From Alphaproteobacteria bacterium (GTDB taxonomy: Bacteria > Pseudomonadota > Alphaproteobacteria > Rhodobacterales > Rhodobacteraceae), in NCBI GenBank assembly GCA_030424705.1, contig JAUHWJ010000097.1:1-7093 (forward strand): a DNA stretch of 7,093 nt, in the 5' to 3' direction. Positions 6,202 through 7,093 of the stretch are shown here, one piece after another (within the stretch, counting starts at the first letter, position 1; every line of letters starts with the position of its first letter). The notes beneath the pieces are model-generated. The model did no database searches. It was given only the letters and a program-made list of their open reading frames with translations, and was not told where the DNA came from. The position numbers and the translations under genes are program-made.

Positions 6202-6213
6202 CTGTCCGGACAA
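6202..6213. promoter_or_regulatory. Operator copy 4 (CTGTCCGGACAA)
   Basis: It contains the perfect 10-bp palindrome TGTCCGGACA (6203-6212). It ends 4 bp upstream of the -35 hexamer of the maleate isomerase-like gene. It is centred 61 bp from copy 3, close to six helical turns, so two bound dimers would lie on roughly the same face of the DNA. Confidence 0.75.
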
Positions 6214-6217
6214 ATTC

Positions 6218-6246
6218 TTGACGCCATCGTGAAAGCGATATCTTAT
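6218..6246 (+). promoter_or_regulatory. Predicted sigma70-type promoter of the racemase-like/transport unit
   Basis: TTGACG (6218-6223, 5 of 6) is followed after 17 bp by TCTTAT (6241-6246, 4 of 6). An overlapping alternative -10 is TATCTT (6239-6244) at 15 bp. Transcription would start near 6252, leaving about 22 nt before ATG 6274. This leader includes the strong AGGGAGGG ribosome-binding site at 6261-6268. Confidence 0.6.
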
Positions 6247-6273
6247 GCCCGGGAAGAGCCAGGGAGGGCCGCA

Positions 6274-7020
6274 ATGCCGAAGGATGCGCTGGGCTGGCGC
6301 TGCAAGTTTGCGGTGGTCGCGCCTTCCACGAACACCATCGTGCAGCCGGACATGGATTCGCTCCGCGTTCCGGGCGTCACCAACCATTTCGGCCGCATCT
6401 ACGTCCCCAACATGAAGGTGGCGAGCGACGAGGATTTCGTCGCGCTGGTGGAGGCCATCGGCGCCACGCTGAACGACGCGGTGGACCGCTGCCTGACCTG
6501 CGAGCCAGACTATCTCATCATGGGCATGTCGGCGCTGATGTTCTGGGACGGCCGCGCCGCCTCAGAGGCGCGGATGCGGGCGCTGGAGGCGCGCTGCGGC
6601 CTTCGCGTCTCCGCCGGCTCCTTCGCCTGCGAAGCGGCGCTGAACCTCTTCAAGGTCAGGCGGATCGCCGTCATCTCCCCCTATTTTCCGGTCTCGGACC
6701 GGAACGTTACGCGCTTCTTCCAGGATTGCGGCTTCGAGGTCGTGCGGTTCCGCGGGCTGAAATGTTCGAGCCCTGTCGCCATCGCGCAGGTCCAGCCGGA
6801 CGAATTGCGCGCCCATGTGGCGGAGATGGACGGGGACGATGTGGACGCCTTCGTGCAGGTCGGCACGAACCTCTCCATGGTCTCGCTCTGCCTCGACCTC
6901 GAGCGCGAATACGGGAAGCCTTTCGTCGCGATCAATTCGGCGACCTACTGGCACGCGCTCCGCGCGATGGGGATCGAAGACAGGTTCGGCGGCTGGGGGC
7001 CGCTGTTCGAGAAACACTAA
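6274..7020 (+). CDS. Maleate isomerase/arylmalonate decarboxylase-like protein (Asp/Glu racemase superfamily) lacking the canonical cysteines
   Basis: A 248-residue cytosolic protein of the Asp/Glu racemase superfamily. It has PSTNT (17-21) with N20, GMSALMFWDG (84-93), ISPY (134-137) with the Tyr also found in maleate isomerase, and QVGTNLS (195-201) followed by NSATYWHALR. In maleate isomerase both catalytic positions are Cys; in arylmalonate decarboxylase the second is Cys. Here the first falls on S86 and the second in VGT, so neither Cys is present by my alignment. Conventional cis-trans isomerase or racemase chemistry is therefore doubtful, and binding, decarboxylation or another reaction on a dicarboxylate is possible. 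ATG 6274 was chosen because AGGGAGGG lies at 6261-6268; a GTG at 6229 is in frame but falls inside the promoter. The next gene starts 18 bp downstream, so the two are probably one operon with a transporter. Confidence 0.82.
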   Translation: MPKDALGWRCKFAVVAPSTNTIVQPDMDSLRVPGVTNHFGRIYVPNMKVASDEDFVALVEAIGATLNDAVDRCLTCEPDYLIMGMSALMFWDGRAASEARMRALEARCGLRVSAGSFACEAALNLFKVRRIAVISPYFPVSDRNVTRFFQDCGFEVVRFRGLKCSSPVAIAQVQPDELRAHVAEMDGDDVDAFVQVGTNLSMVSLCLDLEREYGKPFVAINSATYWHALRAMGIEDRFGGWGPLFEKH

Positions 7021-7038
7021 GAAAACAGGGAGACTGAC

Positions 7039-7093
7039 ATGTTCAAGACATTCGCCGCCGCCGCAGCTTTCGGGATCATGGCCTCTGCCGCCG
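7039..7093 (+). CDS. N-terminus of a secreted protein, probably a transporter solute-binding subunit (partial)
   Basis: Only the first 18 codons are in the window. They read MFKTFAAAAAFGIMASAA, a basic start followed by an Ala-rich hydrophobic stretch, which looks like a Sec signal peptide. The ATG at 7039 is preceded by AGGGAG (7027-7032), 6 nt away. It is 18 bp downstream of the racemase-like gene and so very likely in the same operon. In catabolic clusters of this kind the next gene is commonly a TRAP, TTT or ABC periplasmic solute-binding protein that captures the growth substrate. That identification rests on context and the signal peptide alone. Confidence 0.6.
   Translation, partial: MFKTFAAAAAFGIMASAA

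Noticed and set aside
6229..6273. Upstream GTG start for the racemase-like protein.
   Set aside because: It lies between the predicted -35 and -10 and has no ribosome-binding site, whereas ATG 6274 has AGGGAGGG at good spacing.
1..7093. tRNA, rRNA, CRISPR arrays, insertion sequences or transposase genes.
   Set aside because: I looked for these and saw no regular spacer repeats, transposase motifs, terminal repeats with target duplications or tRNA-like cloverleaf signatures. Intergenic gaps are all under 200 bp.

Overview
The window is very GC-rich with strong third-position G/C bias. This fits a high-GC proteobacterium, probably an alphaproteobacterium, though that assignment is inferred from composition and protein flavour only. 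It holds most of one catabolic gene cluster: seven complete enzyme or regulator genes, one conserved gene of unknown function, and two genes cut by the window edges.

Layout. Positions 1-122 are the 3' end of a + strand gene. Positions 217-858 (+) encode an isochorismatase-fold amidohydrolase. Facing it is a two-gene - strand unit of short-chain dehydrogenases: 1654-2373 first, then 851-1657, joined by an ATGA overlap. Divergent from that unit, 2469-3671 (+) encodes a class A FAD monooxygenase, followed by a GntR/HutC-type regulator at 3733-4482 (+). A - strand unit follows: an isocitrate lyase/PEP mutase superfamily lyase (5254-6111), then a DUF6946-like protein (4487-5182) with a possible nuclease-fold signature. 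Divergent from that unit are a maleate isomerase/arylmalonate decarboxylase-like protein (6274-7020, +) and the start of a secreted protein (7039 onward), probably a transporter's solute-binding subunit.

The most informative non-coding signal is a short palindrome of the form YTGTCYNKACAR. It occurs four times (157-168, 2401-2412, 6141-6152, 6202-6213), always between genes and always next to a cluster promoter or start codon. Its GT-N4-AC core has the spacing expected of HutC-subfamily GntR operators, and the cluster encodes exactly one such regulator. The simplest model is a local regulon in which the 3733-4482 protein, released by a pathway metabolite, controls all four transcription units.

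The enzyme set suggests uptake of a small organic acid or ring compound, flavin-dependent hydroxylation, SDR oxidoreduction, amide hydrolysis, and handling of a C4-type or branched dicarboxylate by the racemase-like protein and the C-C lyase. It resembles N-heterocycle degradation routes such as nicotinate or pyridoxine catabolism in its enzyme classes. The substrate cannot be named from sequence, and I do not recognise the exact combination.
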